From Betaproteobacteria bacterium (lineage in GTDB: Bacteria; Pseudomonadota; Gammaproteobacteria; Burkholderiales; Burkholderiaceae_E), in contig JAGWVN010000003.1 of assembly GCA_018970865.1 (NCBI GenBank), forward strand, positions 1 through 64,000: a DNA stretch of 64,000 nt, given 5' to 3'. The translations under genes and the position numbers were made by a program. The notes under the pieces are model-generated. The model saw nothing but the letters and a program-made list of their open reading frames with translations, did not search any database and was not told where the DNA came from. Each line of letters opens with the position of its first letter. The stretch's first letter is position 1. This document shows, piece by piece, positions 61,283 to 64,000 of this stretch.

Positions 61283-61324
61283 ACACGGGCGTCCGCGCGC
61301 GCTGAAGCGCCCGGACGCCCGTGT
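61283..61324 (-). terminator. Strong hairpin ending the rpsK-rplQ operon
   Basis: A perfect 13-bp stem ACACGGGCGTCCG / CGGACGCCCGTGT (61283-61295 and 61312-61324), with an inner GCGC-TGAA-GCGC element, 41 bases downstream of rplQ. Only a short T-run (GTTTGC) follows on the minus strand, so it is a weak intrinsic terminator or needs Rho. Confidence 0.7.
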
Positions 61325-61364
61325 TCGACCGGCCGCAGTGAAGGGCCGGCAGACTCGGTAGGGG

Positions 61365-61760
61365 TCAGGCCTGCGCCGCCGGCTGCTCGGCCGGGGCCTG
61401 CTCGGGCCTGTCCATCAGTTCGATGTAGGCCATCGGCGCGTTGTCGCCGACGCGAAAGCCGTACTTCAGGATGCGCAGATAGCCGCCGTTGCGGTTGGCG
61501 TAGCGCGGGCCGAGATCATTGAAGATCTTGACGACCATCTCGCGATCGCGCAGGCGATCGAAAGCCAGGCGCCGGTTGGCCAGCGACGGCTTCTTGCCCA
61601 GGGTGATGAGGGGCTCGACCACCCGGCGCAGTTCCTTGGCCTTGGGCAGGGTGGTCTTGATGACCTCGTGGCGCAGCAGCGAGTTGCACATGTTGCGAAG
61701 CATGGCCTCGCGGTGGCTGCTGGTGCGGTTGAGTTTGCGGAGTCCGTGGCGGTGACGCAT
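61365..61760 (-). CDS. rplQ: 50S ribosomal protein L17
   Basis: A 131-residue protein beginning [24 protein letters not shown], fully typical of L17, with [25 protein letters not shown]. The C-terminus is Pro/Glu/Ala-rich ([12 protein letters not shown]). Last gene of the alpha operon, 38 bases after rpoA. Confidence 0.99.
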   Translation of the reverse strand: MRHRHGLRKLNRTSSHREAMLRNMCNSLLRHEVIKTTLPKAKELRRVVEPLITLGKKPSLANRRLAFDRLRDREMVVKIFNDLGPRYANRNGGYLRILKYGFRVGDNAPMAYIELMDRPEQAPAEQPAAQA

Positions 61761-61798
61761 GGTTCAATCCTCGTGAGGTGCGGGCAGCGCGGAACGAC

Positions 61799-62779
61799 TC
61801 AGGGCCGCTCGAGACCGGCCGGCGGCCAGTTCTCGAGTTTCATGCCCAGGGTCAGGCCGCGCGAGGCGAGCACTTCCTTGATCTCGTTGAGCGACTTGCG
61901 GCCCAGGTTCGGGGTCTTGAGCAGCTCGTTCTCGGTGCGCTGGATCAGATCACCGATGTAGTAGATGTTCTCGGCCTTCAGGCAGTTGGCCGAGCGCACC
62001 GTGAGCTCCAGGTCATCGACCGGGCGCATCAGGACCGGATCGATCTGCGGCGCGCGCGAGGAGCCCATCTCGGTCATCGGCTCGGCGCCGCCCTCGAGCG
62101 CGGCGAAGACCGACAGCTGCTCGACCAGGATGCGGGCCGACTGGCGGACCGCCTCTTCGGGGGCGATCACGCCATTGGTCTCGACATCGATGATCAGGCG
62201 ATCGAGGTCGGTACGCTGCTCGACCCGGGCGCTCTCGACCAGATAGCTCACCCGGCGCACCGGCGAGAACGAGGCGTCGAGCACGATGCGGCCGATGGAC
62301 TTGGTCTCGCCCAGGTTGCGCATGGTGCCCGGCACATAGCCGCGGCCCCGCTCGACCTTGATCTGCATGTCGATCCGGCCACCCTGGGTGAGGCTGGCGA
62401 TCGCGTGCTCGGGGTTGATCACTTCCACATCATGCGGGCAGTCGATGTCGGCCGCGGTGACCGGGCCGGCGCCTTCCTTGCGCAGCGTGAGGAAGACCTC
62501 ATCCCGGTTGTGCAGCTTGAAGACGATGCCCTTGAGGTTGAGCAGCAGGTCGACGACATCCTCGCGGACGCCATCGAGCGTGGAATATTCATGGACGACG
62601 CCCGAGATCTGGACCTCGGTGGGCGCGTAGCCGACCATCGAGGACAGCAGCACCCGGCGCAGCGCATTGCCCAGCGTGTGCCCGTAGCCGCGCTCGAACG
62701 GCTCCATCACGACGCGGGAATGGGAGGGCCCGAGTTGCTCGACCTCGACGATTCGCGGCTTCAGCATGGCGGTCTGCAT
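61799..62779 (-). CDS. rpoA: RNA polymerase alpha subunit
   Basis: A 326-residue subunit. The N-terminal dimerisation domain includes [21 protein letters not shown], and the C-terminal domain includes [56 protein letters not shown], which contacts UP elements and activators. Starts [17 protein letters not shown]; the second Met (62764) is possible. It follows rpsD by 16 bases. Confidence 0.99.
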   Translation of the reverse strand: MQTAMLKPRIVEVEQLGPSHSRVVMEPFERGYGHTLGNALRRVLLSSMVGYAPTEVQISGVVHEYSTLDGVREDVVDLLLNLKGIVFKLHNRDEVFLTLRKEGAGPVTAADIDCPHDVEVINPEHAIASLTQGGRIDMQIKVERGRGYVPGTMRNLGETKSIGRIVLDASFSPVRRVSYLVESARVEQRTDLDRLIIDVETNGVIAPEEAVRQSARILVEQLSVFAALEGGAEPMTEMGSSRAPQIDPVLMRPVDDLELTVRSANCLKAENIYYIGDLIQRTENELLKTPNLGRKSLNEIKEVLASRGLTLGMKLENWPPAGLERP

Positions 62780-62795
62780 GGAGGGGTCCCTTCGA

Positions 62796-63419
62796 TTAAC
62801 GCGAGTACAACTCGACGATCAGGCTCTCGTTGATGTCCGAGTACAGATCGGCGCGGTCGGGCACCGACTTGAAGGTGCCTTCCATCTTGGTCTTGTCGAC
62901 CGACACCCAGCCGGGCATGCCGTTCTGCTCTGCCAGGGTGAGCGCGTCCTGGATGCGGGCCTGCTTGCGCGACTTCTCGCGCACCGCCACGACATCGGAC
63001 GGACGCACCAGCGCCGAGGGGATGTTCAGCACCTGGCCATTGACGGTGATCGCCTTGTGGCTCACCAGCTGGCGCGCCTCGGCCCGGGTGGTGGCATAGC
63101 CCATCCGGTAGACCACATTGTCGAGACGGCTCTCGAGCAGCTTGAGCAGGTTCTCGCCGGTGTTGCCGCGGCGGCGCTCGGCCTCCTCGAAGTAGCGGCG
63201 GAACTGCTTCTCGAGCACGCCATACATGCGCTTGACCTTCTGCTTCTCGCGCAGCTGCAGTCCGAAGTCGGAGGTGCGGGTGCCCGAGATGCGACCGTGC
63301 TGGCCCGGCTTGCTGTCGAGCTTGCACTTGGTGTCGAGCGAGCGACGGGCGCTCTTCAGGAAAAGATCGGTGCCTTCACGGCGGGAAAGCTTGGCTTTCG
63401 GTCCGGTATAACGTGCCAC
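62796..63419 (-). CDS. rpsD: 30S ribosomal protein S4
   Basis: A 207-residue S4: [33 protein letters not shown], an S4 RNA-binding domain ([35 protein letters not shown]), and a C-terminal LIVELYSR. It starts with GTG at 63417-63419, with GAGGAA seven bases upstream. In E. coli S4 represses the alpha operon; the 188-base gap to rpsK holds a hairpin. Confidence 0.99.
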   Translation of the reverse strand: MARYTGPKAKLSRREGTDLFLKSARRSLDTKCKLDSKPGQHGRISGTRTSDFGLQLREKQKVKRMYGVLEKQFRRYFEEAERRRGNTGENLLKLLESRLDNVVYRMGYATTRAEARQLVSHKAITVNGQVLNIPSALVRPSDVVAVREKSRKQARIQDALTLAEQNGMPGWVSVDKTKMEGTFKSVPDRADLYSDINESLIVELYSR

Positions 63420-63578
63420 GGCAATTCCTCATCAGGTACGCAGCCGGCAACCGGGGCCGGTGCTGCGGTTAGTCCGCGCTTTCGGTGACTGCGGCCTTGC
63501 AGCGCGCAGCGGCGGACGGTGGGCTTCGAACGACGGCAGGACGGCCACCCGAAGACGGCCGGCTGCGCGCCGGGGGTT

Positions 63579-63598
63579 CGCCCGACCGGGGTCGGGCG
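63579..63598. other. Intercistronic hairpin between rpsK and rpsD
   Basis: CGCCCGAC-CGGG-GTCGGGCG: a perfect 8-bp stem with a four-base loop, ten bases after the rpsK stop. No T-run. It may modulate readthrough or mRNA stability within the operon. Confidence 0.5.
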
Positions 63599-63607
63599 GA
63601 GTGCCGC

Positions 63608-64000
63608 TCAGATGCGGCGGCGCTTCGGGGGACGGCAGCCGTTGTGCGGAATCGGCGTGACATCCTGGATCTGGAGAATCTTGATGCCGAGCGCGTTCAA
63701 CGCCCGCACCGACGACTCGCGGCCAGGGCCGGGGCCGCTGATCTGCACTTCCAGGTTCTTGATGCCGCAGTCCTGGGCCGCGCGGCCAGCGGTCTCGGCA
63801 GCCACCTGCGCCGCGAACGGCGTGGACTTGCGCGAGCCCTTGAAGCCGGCACCACCCGCCGAGGCCCACGACAGCGCGTTGCCTTGACGGTCGGTGATGG
63901 TGATGATGGTGTTGTTGAACGAGGCATGCACGTGGGCGATGCCGTCGGACACATTCTTCTTCGCCTTCTTGCGCACCCGGGAAGCGGCGGCAGCAGCGGC
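63608..64000 (-). CDS. rpsK: 30S ribosomal protein S11 (5' end outside window)
   Basis: The 131 codons here lack only the first few residues: [50 protein letters not shown] and the C-terminus [18 protein letters not shown] are typical S11. The true start lies beyond base 64000; the GTG at 63974-63976 is an internal Val, not the start. First visible gene of the alpha operon part. Confidence 0.98.
   Translation of the reverse strand, partial: AAAAAASRVRKKAKKNVSDGIAHVHASFNNTIITITDRQGNALSWASAGGAGFKGSRKSTPFAAQVAAETAGRAAQDCGIKNLEVQISGPGPGRESSVRALNALGIKILQIQDVTPIPHNGCRPPKRRRI

Overview
The window reads as a chromosomal segment of a high-GC betaproteobacterium, most likely of the order Burkholderiales. 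The evidence is gene order. It carries a FmdB-DUF502-aspS-nudB-endonuclease-cardiolipin synthase run, a ponA/pilMNOPQ/aroKB/dgt/gltBD block, a uvrA-MFS-ssb arrangement, a complete cbb3 oxidase cluster and the end of the alpha ribosomal operon (rpsK-rpsD-rpoA-rplQ). Coding density is very high, and ATGA or GTGA stop/start overlaps are frequent. I see no prophage, insertion sequence, CRISPR array, tRNA or rRNA. The species cannot be named from the sequence alone.

Layout. 1-5.1 kb (minus): lipid and nucleotide housekeeping operon around aspS. 5.1-7.6 kb (minus): membrane-anchored methyltransferase, ssb, MFS exporter; divergent from uvrA (7.8-10.7 kb, plus). 10.7-12.5 kb (minus): class II aldolase and mtnA, a probable methylthioadenosine salvage (DHAP-shunt) pair. 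12.7-22.0 kb: cbb3 cytochrome oxidase. The copper-delivery genes (TauE/DsbD-like, ccoI, ccoS) run on plus and converge with ccoNOQP-ccoG-fixH-small membrane protein on minus, with an FNR/ANR box upstream of ccoN. 22.1-28.4 kb (minus): four-gene operon of D-aminoacylase-type amidohydrolase, formylglycine-generating enzyme, type I sulfatase and MFS transporter. 28.5-31.5 kb: NUDIX/CoA pyrophosphatase, apt-S4 protein-phosphatase operon, GST. 31.5-34.1 kb (minus): LytTR two-component system with a DUF2306 membrane protein. 34.2-42.4 kb (minus): glutamate synthase gltBD with NIPSNAP and MFS genes upstream. 42.4-45.3 kb (minus): aroK-aroB-dgt. 45.3-52.6 kb (minus): Ig-like lipoprotein with two calcium-loop motifs, then pilMNOPQ. 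52.6-59.5 kb (plus): ponA, lptM, engB, hemB, corA, with cyaY and cytochrome c4 on minus. 59.5-64 kb (minus): ABC-2 exporter and rplQ-rpoA-rpsD-rpsK.

How the parts work together. The cbb3 cluster carries the structural subunits plus copper import and assembly factors needed for microaerobic respiration, and the FNR box fits oxygen-responsive control. The pil genes build the inner-membrane alignment complex and outer-membrane secretin of type IV pili. aroKB, gltBD, hemB, apt and mtnA/aldolase are core metabolism. The least ordinary parts are the sulfatase/FGE/amidohydrolase operon, the calcium-loop Ig-like lipoprotein next to pilQ, the mtnA-aldolase pair, the lack of a canonical start codon at the expected N-terminus of ponA, and short three-copy tandem repeats in several leader regions.
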